Below, in pieces: positions 12,001-22,111 of a stretch of DNA of 64,000 nt. The stretch covers positions 2,785,604-2,849,603 of the forward strand of contig KL647288.1 of the NCBI GenBank assembly GCA_000727475.1, in the 5' to 3' direction. Origin of the DNA: Sarcocystis neurona. Taxonomy: Eukaryota > Apicomplexa > Conoidasida > Eucoccidiorida > Sarcocystidae. Under the pieces are notes generated by a model that did not search any database, had not been told where the DNA came from, and saw only the letters and a list, made by a program, of their open reading frames with translations. The translations under genes were made by a program, and so were the position numbers. The stretch's first letter is position 1. Each line of letters opens with the position of its first letter.

Positions 12001-12788
12001 TGTGGCTGCTTCTTCTTCTTCGTCTTCGACGAAAGCGGCGTCTTTCTTCCATATTTGTCAACGACGCCGCTCCCTCCCCCAGCGGCAAACGCTTCGTCAG
12101 TAAACAGCCGGCTGAACCGCTCGTCTGCCGCCCACTCCGCATTTTTAAACAGCTCTGCTCCCCAAAAGCTGCTGCTTGGCATGCTGCTGTTGCTTGATTT
12201 GCTGCTGCTGCTGCTGCCTAAATTACTACTGCTGCTGCTGCTTGGCTTGCTGCTGCTGTTCGAACCCCCTGCAGCTGCTGCGGCAACTGTCGTCGCGCCT
12301 TCGCTGCTGCGACCCTCCCCTGCTCTCCCCTGCTTCTCTGTCTTCTTCCCCACACCATCCTGCGCGCCGTCCTCAAGTGGCTGCTGCGGCCGCTGCTGCT
12401 GCTTCTTCTTCAAAATCGCGTCCAACAGGAAGCGTCTGTCTGCGTGCGCAGCAAAACGAGGATCGGCCAAGCCCTTCGACCTCGCTCGAAAATGTCCTCG
12501 TGCTGCATCTGCGGCACCTGCTGCGCGTCTGCCTGCGTCTCCCGTTGCCGCACGTGCGTCTCCGTTGCTGCTGCTGCTGCTGGGAAACCCCCTGCTGAGG
12601 CCAGAGACCGCCGCGCTGCTCCCCGCACTGACGCCCCTGCAGTTCGACGATGGACGTCTCTGCTTCTTCTTCTGCTGTCTCTGCTTGTTAGCGGATGCTG
12701 CCGCCGCTGCTGCTGGATTGCTGCTGCGACGGAACGCCGGGGCCGCTCCTGCGGTGGCCGCAGCCGAATAACCTGTAGTCTCCTCCAT
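1..12788 (-). CDS. ESF1: ESF1 homologue, nucleolar pre-rRNA processing factor (multi-exon, 3' end beyond window)
   Basis: Likely functions in 18S rRNA maturation within the nucleolar small-subunit processome, as yeast and human ESF1 do. Seven exons join with matching phases: 12788-11337, 10327-10049, 8703-8396, 7295-7217, 4235-3973, 2246-2063 and 1012-about 765 (about 938 codons). Family blocks appear in the right order: a DPRF motif and a DKYGRKTPLS block near the N-terminus; RRLAVVGLEWENV and VAIYPSELG; YFYAILTFNTPAAAKLFYDE; LDLRFVPDDLTF; LRHTRVKCTWDETPAQR; RRKFTEKELHEIDLQAYLAS; and DGLQISFDADFENLS. ATG at 12788 is the first in-frame ATG after a stop-free stretch. The protein is longer than human ESF1 (about 850 residues) because of Ser/Ala/Gln insertions. 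The C-terminal basic part of the family is not seen and probably lies left of the window. Identification is from remembered family motifs, not a search. Confidence 0.9.
28..91 (-). CDS. possible further ESF1 exon at the window edge
   Basis: Minus-strand reading QQLQQQKEQLYRRGAAVEAK follows an acceptor-like TATCAG and precedes a donor-like GGC|GTAACG. It could be the next ESF1 exon. Its phase does not agree with the favoured donor of the previous exon, so the link is weak. Confidence 0.25.
95..735. repeat. TA/CA microsatellite block
   Basis: Mixed (TA)n, (CA)n and ACATA repeats. All open frames here are Tyr/Ile/Thr/His or Cys/Val artefacts of the repeat. No coding signal. Confidence 0.8.
765..1012 (-). 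CDS. ESF1: ESF1 exon 7 (3' boundary uncertain)
   Basis: Starts after acceptor GGACCTGCAG in phase 0: EAADLVSTSGSSEEDEEEEG, then an acidic/basic linker and GRDGLQISFDADFENLSSHD, corresponding to the DMEVTFxTGLEDLS block of ESF1. The frame stays open to a stop at 737-739. A possible donor GAAGA|GTACGG lies at 764, but I could not prove which end is used. More family sequence is expected downstream, beyond the window. Confidence 0.7.
1080..1690. repeat. TA/GTATA microsatellite block in ESF1 intron
   Basis: Runs of TA and GTATA/ACATA with short CT-rich pieces, inside the intron between ESF1 exons 6 and 7. No coding signal. Confidence 0.8.
1760..2040. repeat. CTG tract (sense CAG) after ESF1 exon 6 donor
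   Basis: Imperfect CTG repeats on the plus strand, therefore CAG on the ESF1 sense strand, starting just after the exon 6 donor. Read through, it would encode Gln/Ser/Ala runs. Confidence 0.8.
2063..2246 (-). CDS. ESF1: ESF1 exon 6
   Basis: 184 nt, phase 2 to 0, acceptor TTCGCGCAG and donor TTGGGT|GTAAGA. Joined to exon 5 it restores RRKFTEKELHEIDLQAYLAS, then an acidic Ser/Glu run and DNLQEYRRQLLG, matching the ESF1 sequence KFKKEELEDMDLQDFLAS and the EKYR-LLL motif. The split lysine codon is completed exactly across the junction. Confidence 0.92.
2260..3070. repeat. CAG tract (sense CUG) before ESF1 exon 6 acceptor
   Basis: About 0.8 kb of imperfect CAG repeats on plus, hence CUG in the ESF1 transcript, ending at the exon 6 acceptor. 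Complementary in sequence type to the tract at 3365-3960 at the other end of the same intron. Confidence 0.85.
3365..3960. repeat. CTG tract (sense CAG) after ESF1 exon 5 donor
   Basis: About 0.6 kb of imperfect CTG/CTT triplets on plus, CAG on the ESF1 sense strand, directly following the exon 5 donor at 3972. Confidence 0.85.
3973..4235 (-). CDS. ESF1: ESF1 exon 5
   Basis: 263 nt, phase 0 to 2, acceptor CTGCTGCAG and donor GGAGAAA|GTAAGA. Begins PLALDGLDLRFVPDDLTFPY, matching the family SSCSFIDLRFIPDDMTF, and ends LRHTRVKCTWDETPAQRTKL then LRRK, matching the conserved VKLTWDETDHDRVKMTRRK. An Ala/Gly-rich insertion lies between. The intron end before it is a 0.5-kb CUG-rich tract on the sense strand. 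Confidence 0.92.
4236..4770. repeat. CAG tract (sense CUG) before ESF1 exon 5 acceptor
   Basis: About 0.5 kb of interrupted CAG triplets on plus, CUG on the sense strand, abutting the exon 5 acceptor. Confidence 0.85.
4790..6130. repeat. microsatellite-rich part of ESF1 intron 4
   Basis: TA, ACATA and GT repeats (for example (GT)n near 5709-5730), interrupted at about 5200-5570 by ordinary-composition sequence with no recognised exon. 6130-7216, the remainder of this intron, is also unique sequence without a supported exon. Confidence 0.7.
7217..7295 (-). CDS. ESF1: ESF1 exon 4
   Basis: 79 nt, phase 2 to 0, acceptor GCGTGCAG and donor GACTTA|GTAAGC. Encodes SYFYAILTFNTPAAAKLFYD then EFDGYDL, an almost textbook version of the ESF1 core block (human KYYYAVVDCDSPETASKIYE). 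This short exon was the first anchor for identifying the gene. Confidence 0.92.
7296..8395. other. ESF1 intron 3 content
   Basis: Purine-rich GAGACG-type sequence at 7380-7760 gives long Arg/Glu/Lys frames on plus and Ser/Leu/Pro frames on minus, with no splice-bounded exon found. TA-rich sequence lies at 7800-8050 and a plus-strand CAG tract at 8165-8390. Confidence 0.6.
8396..8703 (-). CDS. ESF1: ESF1 exon 3
   Basis: 308 nt, phase 0 to 2, acceptor GCATGCAG and donor TCAAG|GTAGCT. Encodes a Gln/Ala segment, a strongly acidic run (DEYEEDEEEEDEESEKEEEE) and ERRYNEALRKYQKERS, the helix that precedes the conserved YYYA block in ESF1. The sense strand has a CTG-rich tract upstream of the acceptor (plus 8770-9010) and, unusually, another just after the donor. 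Confidence 0.85.
8770..9010. repeat. CAG tract (sense CUG) before ESF1 exon 3 acceptor
   Basis: Interrupted CAG/CAA triplets on plus, CUG on the sense strand, within about 300 bases of the exon 3 acceptor. Confidence 0.75.
9060..9960. repeat. TA/CA microsatellites in ESF1 intron 2
   Basis: Alternating TA, ACACAT and GTATAC repeats with a GACAGA stretch at 9080-9125. No coding signal. Confidence 0.75.
10049..10327 (-). CDS. ESF1: ESF1 exon 2
   Basis: 93 codons between acceptor GACAG (plus 10331-10328) and donor ATC|GTACGT. Opens with GEEVTRRLAVVGLEWENV, matching the ESF1 RRM-like start, and contains EEVAIYPSELGVQRTALEAA, matching the family block around TIYPSEFGKERM. Phase 0 at both ends. 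A Gln/Ala insertion separates the two conserved blocks. Confidence 0.9.
10440..11270. repeat. microsatellite and CACTCCTTG minisatellite in ESF1 intron 1
   Basis: TA/ACAT repeats carrying a recurring word close to CACTCCTTG: clear copies near 10560, 10613, 10708 and 10767, and degenerate copies near 10807, 10858, 10887 and 10908. The spacing between copies varies from roughly 20 to 95 bases. Confidence 0.7.
11337..12788 (-). CDS. ESF1: ESF1 exon 1
   Basis: 484 codons starting at ATG 12786-12788. After a Ser/Ala-rich leader comes GLADPRFAAHADRRF, the ESF1 N-terminal signature. A Gln/Ser/Ala-rich insertion of more than 100 residues follows, then WAADERFSRLFTDEAF and VDKYGRKTPLSSKTKKKK. In human ESF1 these two blocks are almost adjacent. 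The second half is Lys/Glu/Gln/Ala low-complexity and ends in an acidic stretch (poly-Ser, DDDDEEEDEE). It ends at a strong donor, CTG|GTGAGT (11336-11331 on plus), in phase 0. Confidence 0.85.
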
Positions 12789-13271
12789 GAAGAGGGAACA
12801 CTGGCAATGCGCAAAGAAAAGGGAGAATTGCACAGGCCGGCACGGGATAACACGAAGCAGGAGAGAAAGACGGGAAGGATGGGAGAGTTAAAAGGAGCAG
12901 ACGAGGGAATGGCAGGAGAACGCGACAGTGATGTAAGCACTGCAGCAGCTAGATAGCTGCAAGAATAGCAGCTGCAGCAACTGCAGAAGCAACAGCAGCA
13001 GCAATACACACCAACATTACAACAGTACTGCACCTTCCCCGCAGCTAAACGGCAAAACGAGCTCCTCACAGACAACCAGCGAAACTCGACGCCGCCCAGA
13101 TTTTCACTGAACGGATTGTACTAGGTGAGTGTACATGCGTACATATATACACAGAGAAACATATACATATATATATATATGTACGCAGGTCCGTATGTAT
13201 ACATACATTCGCCTTTCCCTCCTCATATAGACAGCTGATTTTATGTACGAGCAGCGGAGGTGTGTCTAGTG

Positions 13272-13599
13272 GAAACGCGTGCTCTGCAGTACTCTTTCGC
13301 TCCGCGTTATGGTTCCTGCGCGTCTGCGAGTTTCCCGCCGGCCTCACAGCAAAGCCAGGCGCAGAAGGCCCAGGAGGAAGTAGGGTATCGCCGTGTCGCT
13401 GCTTTTCATGAAGAAGAGTCAAAAATGCTGCTGCGCCACTGCCGCATACAATTTTCCCTCCCGCAGCAGCTGCTGCGGACGCGGCTCGACTTCCCCGCTG
13501 CCCCGCGCGCGGCTACAGAGGCTGCTGCCGCTGCTGCATCGACCCCTCCCAAGTCAAACGGGACAACCAGCAGCAGCAAGGACGACAGAGGGGTCAAAG
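13272..13599 (+). CDS. possible exon, unrecognised
   Basis: Open plus frame reading LQYSFAPRYGSCASASFPPA and later EEVGYRRVAAFHEEESKMLL, followed by an Ala run and SKDDRGVK. The composition is more protein-like than the repeat-derived frames around it. No ATG start and no confirmed splice sites. It could belong to the first plus gene or be chance. Confidence 0.2.
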
Positions 13600-14152
13600 T
13601 AAGAGAGAGAAGTTATCCGGCAGCAACGGCAGGAGCAGCGCTGGCGGCCAAGCGGAGGAGCACTTGTGTGGTACTACACGTGGCAGAGAGCCTTGCCCAC
13701 TGCCAGATTGTCCTCCTGTCGAGAAGAAGAAGAAACGAGAAGGGGACACGAAGAAGGGAAATCCGCGAGCAAAAAGAAAGACGGATACTCTCAGTGTCTT
13801 TACCAGCGCGCTAACAACGCGGTGTCTCTCTGTATCGCAGTTGCTGCAGCTGCTGCTGAAACACTCAGCATGCAGTCTCGGCATTCCACAGTCGCATGGC
13901 AGGCACTACGCATGCGCAGTGGCAGCGCCTCGATATGGAAGCTAACGCGGTAGCAGCAGCGCCCTCTTTGCAGCAAGAGCAGTGAGTGTCATAGCACAGG
14001 AGCAGCCGCAACAGCAGCCCCAACAGCAGCTGCAACAGCAGCAGCAGCAACAACACCGGCGGCAAGAGCAGACACGCAGGAGCAGGAGCAGCAGCAGCAA
14101 CGGTTTACACCACCGACAATAACAGGCGACGCCGTCTCGATGGTCGACGATT

Positions 14153-14250
14153 ATTTATACGTTATGCAGAAGAAATCTGTTGCAGTGCCTTCCTTTGGTG
14201 GGTCCACGTAGTCACACACAGCAGAAAGGAACGACCCCACCACACAGCAG
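14153..14250 (-). CDS. possible short terminal exon, unrecognised
   Basis: Minus frame ending FLSAVCDYVDPPKEGTATDF then FCITYK and a TAA stop. It looks protein-like, but no acceptor could be fixed and no partner exon was found. Confidence 0.18.
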
Positions 14251-14810
14251 CTGCTGGTGTCTTGTTGCCGAGAGGCCCCTTGGCTGCTCGAGCAGCACAG
14301 CACACGCAAGCGAGAGAGACATTTCCTCCTCGCTGCCGTGGCGTGCATGCCTGTGCACCTTCTTTGAAGCATCTTCCTGTCCCCGCAAAACTTTACAAAC
14401 TCCCTCGATCTATGCATCTCTCCGTCTTACTCCTACTTGGCCGCCTGTGTGTGCGCGTAGTAGTATCCGGTTGACTTGACTGCTGGCTCGTTTGTAGCGC
14501 AGTCCTTGCGAAGACAAAAACTTCATACTAACACACACACGAAGGCGTGTTCGCGCAGATAAACCGGCAGGGCCACACGTCGACGTGCCTGGTGAGAAAC
14601 AGAGAGAGATCGGCGTCAGCTGCTGCTGCCCAGCTGCTGTTTTCCCGCTGCTGCTTTCCCGCTGCTGTTTTCCCGCTGCTGCTTTCCCGCTGCGGCTTTT
14701 CCACTGCTGCTGCTGGGCATGCTCCTTTTACGTCTCTCGGCCGGGGTTGCTGTTTTGCCCCTTACTCACTGCTCTGCGTTGCAGCGCGTAACTCTGCAGC
14801 AGGTCTACTT

Positions 14811-15715
14811 GTCGCTATTTGCGTCACTTTGTCCTTTCCTCGACAGCCGTTTGCTGCTCTTCGCTCCTCTCTGGTGTACGTATACCGCAGTCGCTGCGTC
14901 TAAAACTAACGAGTGGCTCCGCCGCCTTCCTCGGTCATCCTCACTGCCGCGCGCAGTTCGTCCCTGATGCTCCTGCTTCAATCTTTGGTGCTGTGGCTGC
15001 TCTCGGCTCAATATTTGCTGCTGTGGCTGCTCCTGGCTCAACTTGAGACGCTGGTTCACGAGCGATATTAGTTGTGGGTGCTGCAGCCGTAATTGCCAAC
15101 GCTGCTGATGCAGCAGTTTTTTCTGCTGCTGTCCCTCAGTTCTGCCGCTGCTCCACGTCCGTCGGTGCTGCTAAGGCTCCTGCTGCTGCGACTGTAGAGC
15201 CTGCTGCCTGTGCTGAGGACAGCGCTGCCGTTGGTGCTGCTGCTGCTGCAACACATGGAAGTACGGCCGCTGCTGCTGCTGTTGCAAGTCCTGCTGCTGC
15301 TGTAGCAAGTCCCGCTGCTGCTGGTGCAAGTCCTGCTGCTGCTGGTGCAAGTCCTGCTGCTGCTGGTGCAAGTCCTGCTGCTGCTCCTGTTAACACTGCT
15401 GCTTCTGTTGAGGGTGGCGCCGCTGCTGCAAGTGCTGCAGTTGTGCCGCCGCGGTTTCTCCCGCGGTCGCTCTCCTGCCGGCGTTGTCGTTCCGGTCCCC
15501 GCTGCTGAGGCTGTCTCCCAAGCTCCCGCCTGCGCTGCAGCAGCCGGAGCAGCTGCCGCAAGAGCGGAGGGACGCATTTGCCGAAGCAGCAGCACCACCG
15601 AAGATGGCAAGTACCGCTGCTGCTGCAGCAGCTGCTTTTGTTGAGGACGAAGGCGAAGGCGGGGGGGGGAAAACTGCAGGAGCAGCACCGGCACCAGGAG
15701 TATCAGCAGCAGCAC
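14811..15715 (-). other. Gln-rich minus-strand frames in a CTG tract
   Basis: On the minus strand, a run of about 18-base units reads as repeats of HQQQQDL (about 15280-15371), with a further QEQPQQQILSREQPQHQRL-like stretch near 15000-15055. On the plus strand the same DNA reads as repeated ASPAAAG. Either strand could code, and neither has a confirmed start or splice site. Confidence 0.3.
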
Positions 15716-18700
15716 CGCTGCGCCTTCCTTCTTTTTCTTCTTGCTGCTGGTGCTTCCGCGCGTTGCTTTTGCGCACTTGCGTGCCGCAGAGAGGGGCAGC
15801 AGCAGCCGCAGCTACGGCAGGCAGCTGCAGCAGCCCCTTCTTCGGCAGGCAGCAGCAACTGGGTCTCCTTGCTGCAGTAGACAGAAGACCCAGAAGACTC
15901 CTTTCTCTGCGGCCTGTCCTCTCTTCTTCTTCACAAAAACTACGACAACCGCTCCTCGAGACGGCTCCTCGAAGAGCAGCACCTCACGCTACTTCTCCTT
16001 CTTCCTCTTCTTCGTGTTGTTCTACTTTTCTGTCGTTTCCTTCTTCCCGTGGTCCTTGTCCTCCGGGGGACAAATTTCAAGTCGCTGCTGCCGATTCACA
16101 GGAGACCTCGTCCAGTGTCTCTTCGCTGCAGCGGGAGATTTCCTGTTGCTCGGTCCCCTTCAGGTGCTCTCTTATTCGCAGAACGAACGGAACAGCAGCA
16201 GCAACAGCAGCAGCAGAAGCAACACCGGCAGCAACAGCAGCAGCAACACCGGCAGCAACAAGAGCAGCAACAGCAGCAGTAGCAGAAGCAGTAACGCCAG
16301 CAGCAACAGCAGCGACGGCAGCAACAGGAACAGCAAGGAGATTTACGTGTGTGTTTCAGACGCATTGCTCGCGATATGCAGCAGCAGCGGCAAGTCGCAC
16401 CCGCCTCAGGTACACTTCTGCAACAGCAGCAACAGCAGCCGCAAATCCCGCAGCAGCAAGAGGAAGACGAGCCAGATCAAAAACAGCAGCAGCAGCAGCG
16501 GCAGCAGTGAGAACAACGCCAGCAGCAACAACAGTAGCCGTAACAGCCGCAGCGGCAGGCGAAACTGAGCCTGCAAAACTGGCAGGACAGCGGGTCTTCT
16601 CTGAGGCAGCCGCCATAAACAGTTGGATCGCAGAGGTCCTTGGTGCTACAAAACGAAATGCGGCCGCTGCTGCTGCTGCAACAGGAAATGACGCTGATTC
16701 TCCGTTTTTCGTCAGGGACGCCGCTGCTGCTGCATGCAGTGAGAGAAATGCTGCTGCGTGGAAAACAGTGAGCGGTGCTGCCCTTTCAACAGCTCCGCCT
16801 CATGCTGCTGCTGCAACGGCAGAAACCACTGCTGCAACGGCAGAAACCACTGCTGCAACGGCAGAAACCGCTGCTGCAACGGCAGCACCGGCTGCTGCTG
16901 CTGCAACGACTGAATCTGCCGTTGCAACGGCAGAAGCTGCTGCAGCAGCTTTTGAGACTGCCGCTGGTACTTTTGCAGGCGACCACCGTGCTGCTGTTGG
17001 GACGCTCGAAGCCGCTCCTGCTGCTGCTGCTGCTCGTTCTGTCAAAGACGGTGCCACTGATTTGCATGACGCTGCTGCTGGGGCTGCTGCTACTTGGGTT
17101 GCTACTGCAGGCGCAGCGCATCTCTTGACAACACGGGCATCGTCGCTTGTTGTGCGGAAGGCTCTGGGGTGTCTGTACACCTCAAATGCTCTCTGGTCGT
17201 CACATATCTCTTCGGCGTTTCGTGCGCCTTTCCTTCGTCTCCTCGCATGCACACGACCGGCGACTGCTGCTGCCACTCCACTGCCGCTGCAGCGGCGCTC
17301 CTTTTCCTGCCCATCCCCACACACCCTGCGTCTTGCTTCTCCTGCCATTGTGTCTGCTGCCGCTGCTGGATCTGCTGCTGCTGCGTCTGCTGCTGTCGCA
17401 CCGTGCGCTGCTCGTGCTTCTCCTGGAGCTGCTGCTGTCTGGCCCGCTACTGCCACGTCGTCTGCTGCCGAGGACGCACGAATAGTTCACCTCCCGCCTA
17501 CCGTGGGCTTCACACCGCGCCCTGCTGCAGCTCCTGCTGCGTGCGTCGTGGCGCCCTGCAGGAAGTTATTTGCTGCTGGAGCGTCTTCGCGTGGAGACGT
17601 AAACAGAATCGGGAACGCTGTTTTCCGCAAGCGCAGCAGGAGCTACAGCAGCAGCTACACCGACAGGTGCACCGCCGAAAATGGGACTCTGAGCAGCAGC
17701 GGCAGAAGCAACAAAGTCAGCAACAGCAGCAGAAGCAGCAGCAGCGGCGTGAGCAGCAGCGGCGTGGTCAGCAGCAGCGTGAGCAGCAGCAGTCGCAGAT
17801 GCGGCAGCAGCAGGACCAGCTGCTTGCTCTGTCATGGTGGCTACTCGAGCAGTGGTGGAAGCAGCAGAAGATGTAGCAGTACCTTGCGGTTGGCGAGGCG
17901 CCGGAGTGCGGAGGAAAGCTGCGAGGAGAAGAGCTGCAGCCAGTCGGCCAGCGCAGGGGAAGCCACCAGCAGTAGCAGCAGCACCAGCAGCAGCAACAGC
18001 ATCAGCTCCAATAGCAGCGGCTGCAGCAACAGCAGCAGCAGCACCGGCAGGGGGGTGATCCCGTGCAGGAAGAGGAGTAACAGGAGTTTCAGCGGGAGCA
18101 GCAGCTGCGCTGCGCACAACAGCTACTCTAACAGCGTCGCGCCGAGGAGCAGCAGCAGCAGGCGCGGCAGCATTTTGAACAGTCACAGCATGTCCAGGAC
18201 GACAAGAGGCAGCAGCAGAGAAGGCGAAGAAGCAGGCAGACGTGTGGGGTTTGCTGAAGAAGACGGGAAGCTGGTGGGACATGCAGTTGAGACGCAGACG
18301 CAGCAGCAGCAGCAGGAAGGGGAAGAAGAAATTGGCGACACCGTCGATGTGTGGGATCTGTCGGTCGTGGAGGGGGAGAGGAAAGAGTCGGTGAATCGAC
18401 GAGAGTTTGCTGCGTCGTCGTTGCCACTGCAGCAGCAGCAGGAGCACCAGCAGCAGAAGGAAGAAGAGGAGGAAATGTTGCAACTGCTGGAGGCGGCAGA
18501 AGCTGAGGAACGCGCTGCCCTGGCGCAGCAGCTGCAAGCAGCCGTGCAGCAGCTTTGCCGAGCAGCCCTAGAACGCAAGCAAAACCCCACAAGAACGAAT
18601 GTAGAAGCAGCAACACAAGTCACGTGGAAGGCCAACTGCTCAGAAGCAGCAGCAGGCGTCATGGGAGGAGAAGGAAAAGGAAGGACAGCAGCAGCAGAAA

Positions 18701-19026
18701 TGGCAGCAGCAGCAGCAGAAATGGCAGCAGCAGCAGAAGGGGCTGCTGGTGTTGATGGCGGACGACGACGAGGAGAAGGAGGGACAGCAGCGACAGCAGG
18801 AAGGACAGCAGCGGTGAAGAACGCAGAAGCGGAAATATCAGCGGCAGCAAGAGAAACAGCGGAAGAAGCCGGAGCGTCAGGACATGCAGAAGAGAGAGAC
18901 ATACAAACCGAAGAAGAACAAGCGACCGAGAAAGAAGAGCCAACACAAATATCGAAAGGACGTGGCTTGCAGAAGCCGATCCCGCGATGGGAAAAGTGGA
19001 AAACCAAAGAACTTAAGCGCACGGCT
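15604..19026 (+). CDS. unrecognised plus gene, long low-complexity reading frame
   Basis: Over 1,100 codons without a stop. 15.6-18.2 kb is mostly Ala (GCA/GCT) then Ser (AGC) runs and is doubtful as exon. 18230-19026 is much better: RRVGFAEEDGKLVGHAVETQ, a poly-Gln, IGDTVDVWDLSVVEGERKES, then Gln/Glu-rich coiled-coil-like sequence and ISKGRGLQKPIPRWEKWKTK ending ELKRTA at donor GCT|GTGAGC, phase 0. Confidence 0.45.
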
Positions 19027-19309
19027 GTGAGCCTTTTCTCTCTTCATCGATCTGCCCCTACATTTCTTTTACATACATATATATATATGTATTTGAACAT
19101 ATATATATATATGTATAGATATTAATATATATAGAGAGAGATATATATATAAATATTCGTATATATATGTAGATATATATACATATTCATATATATATAT
19201 ATATATGCAATTGTATATTTACATATGAATATTAATATTTATATATATATATGTATACAAATATAGATACAAATGTGGGGAGATATGTGTGTGTATGTGT
19301 ACATAGAAT

Positions 19310-19341
<32 letters not shown>

Positions 19342-20235
19342 TGTGTAGCCGACTGCAAGCATGTCGGCATATATATAAATATATATATCCATATTTGTAT
19401 ATACATATATATGTAGACGGACGTCTCTAACCGAGTATAAGCATGTCTATATATATATATATATGCATATTAATATATATGTACATATGTGTAGACGGGC
19501 GTGTATAAACGTATGTCTGTACGACTATGTATATGTAGATGCGTACATATATATGAATATACGCAGGCGTATACATATCTGTGCGTGTATCTTTATCTGC
19601 ACCGTATATGTGAGTACAAAGTGCCTGGTGTACATATATATACGTGTGTTTCGTACGTGCAGTGTGCCCTATTATAATATGTATATATATGGATCTCGTT
19701 CTTTATAAGCGGCGCAGGGACGTTTTATTGTTGCTGCTGCTGTCGCTGCTTGGCCTGCAGATGAGAGAGCAGTTCTCCCTGATCGCTGCCGCGGTCCCGC
19801 TGCAGCCGTTGATGGAGGCAGACGCGAAATTTGCTGCTGCGGTGCAGACGCTTGCGGCGATGGAGTGCCCGGTCGTGCTTCAGAGCAGGAAGCTGTCAGT
19901 TTCTCTCAGTCGAACATTCCTCGCATTTCCTTCATTTTCCTCTTCACGACGCCCAGAGCCTTCCACATATAAAAAAGTGTGGACTTCTCCGCTGCCCAGA
20001 GCAGCACATCCGTAGACGTAACTGTGTCCTTGAAGCCATTCTAGACATATATATGTATGCGTATATCTTCTGGACACTATTCTACACATATATGTCCCCG
20101 TTGCTATTCTAGACTATTCTGTATATACACATACGTATGTGTGTGTGTGTGTGTGTTGTGGGCTTATATATATGTGTATTGCAGCCCCTTCTACATACAC
20201 CCGTATATGTGTGTATTGTGGGCTACCTCGTATAC

Positions 20236-20272
<37 letters not shown>

Positions 20273-22034
20273 AGTCATCGGCTCTTCGATGTACGCACAC
20301 CGGTATGTGTATATTACACGTAAGGCAGACCCCTCTGTATATACACGTGTATGTACTGTAGACTTGGTGGGTCGTACGCAGCAGCAAAAAGACGAGGCGA
20401 TAGAACGAAGAAAGGTGACGCCTTGTGGCCACGCTGTTGATGGCGAAGGGAAGTTTTTGCAGAGAGGGGGGCACCGCGGAAGAAATATATGGACGTGAAG
20501 AGAAGGCGAAGCAACGCGGGAAAGGAACACAGGGACGCGGTCACCCGAGGCAGGGCCGCCAGTGCCACACTGCACATATATATATAATAGCCTACAATAT
20601 ATATATATATATATATATGTGTATGTATAATATATAGAGAGAGAGGTGGATAGATGTATGGAATAGCCTACAATACATATATATGTATATACATATATTT
20701 TTGAGTAGACGCCGGTGTCTTCCTCACATAATCATTTGCAAATATATATATATATATATGGAATTGTGTGGACGCCGTTCTCATGAATAAAGATATTGGA
20801 AGATGTCTTTCCTTCTCGTTTTTTATGAATGTCGGTCTGGTTCTCTGTTGCTGGTACTTCTCTGTTTGTATGCGTGCATGCGTGTGCCCGACTATTCGCT
20901 AGACGTACTCGTGTCGTTCTTTGTAGTTCTTCCTTTTTCTTGCTGCTGCACTTCGATGAAGACACGTCCCGTATCCCGCTGTTGATCTTCTCCGTAGGTA
21001 TTTCTTCTACTTCTAGAGGGACCCCTCGAACGCCTGCATGCGTCTGCTCTGCTCCCGAACTCGACCAAAAGAGAGGTGCACGTCCCCGCGTTCTTCTCTC
21101 TCCGTGTTTCTCTCCTTTCCCGACGCAGTTTCCACCGCCCAGACGTCCCTTCGACACTTCTCTCGCTTCCTCTGCAGCGCCAGTTCTTTCTCCGCTGCTG
21201 CTGCTCCTGCTGGGGAGAAAACGAGACGTGCTGCCGGTGTTTGCTTCGTCGAGAAGAAACGCCTGCGCCCCGCCTTTCTCTGCAGTTTCTTTTGTTTGTC
21301 TAGAAGCAAATTCACCCCCGGAGGAACGTCTTGTCCTCGTGGACAAAATTTTCCTTCCTTTCTTCAACAGTTCACTTGAGGCCACCGAACGCGCAGGCTT
21401 CTGCTGCTGCTGCTGCAGGCGTTTTCTGCGCGCCTCCTCTTCACCTTTGCCTACGGCGACGTTTTCGTCGGTCTCTTCACCTGCTTCCTGCTCTCCATCC
21501 TCCTCTCTCTCTGTCTTCGTCTCTCCCTATACGTCTTTGTTTCTCTGCATGCATCTCCCTCTCTCGATATCTTCCTCTCTCTCTGCCGAGCCGCCTTTCT
21601 CTCTATGGGGGGTCCTCTGTCTCGCTGTCTTTCTTTTTGTCCCGTCCATCTCTGTCCCTCTTTATCGTCGTCTCTCGCTGCTATCTCCGCTGGTTTTCTT
21701 CCCTTTCTCACCGCCTTCGTTTCTGTCTCCCGGTGTCCCCCGACCATCCCTCTCTCTGTTCACCTTCTTCGCTCTTCCTCTACTCTCTCTACACTTCTTT
21801 GGATTTCCCTTTTTGTCTTCGTCCCTCTCTGTGTCTTCCTCTCTCTGTATCCTCCGGTCTCCTTCCTTTTCTCTGTCTGTCTCGCTGTCGCTGCGTCTTA
21901 TCCTCCTCTTGCCGAGTCACCGCTGTTTTGTCGACGACGAAGAAGACATGCATGCGCCACGGCTCCCCTCCTGCATGCGTCTCCCGTTTTTCTGCTGCTG
22001 CTGTTGCTGCTGCTGCTGTTGCTGCTGCTGCTGT

Positions 22035-22111
<77 letters not shown>

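Larger units (their letters stand above)
12789..15600. other. divergent intergenic or undetermined region upstream of ESF1
   Basis: Lies between the ESF1 start (minus) and the first plus gene. It holds CAG tracts (about 12960-13000, 13965-14105), CTG tracts (14630-14720, 15095-15420), a TA block (13125-13215) and ordinary sequence. The ESF1 promoter must lie here, but I see no defined element. Competing open frames on both strands are listed separately where they look protein-like. Confidence 0.5.

Noticed and set aside
18900..19030. Similarity of WEKWKTKELKR to the MFAP1 motif YEAWKVRELKRIKR
   Set aside because: Only a few residues match, and the surrounding exons show none of the other MFAP1 blocks.
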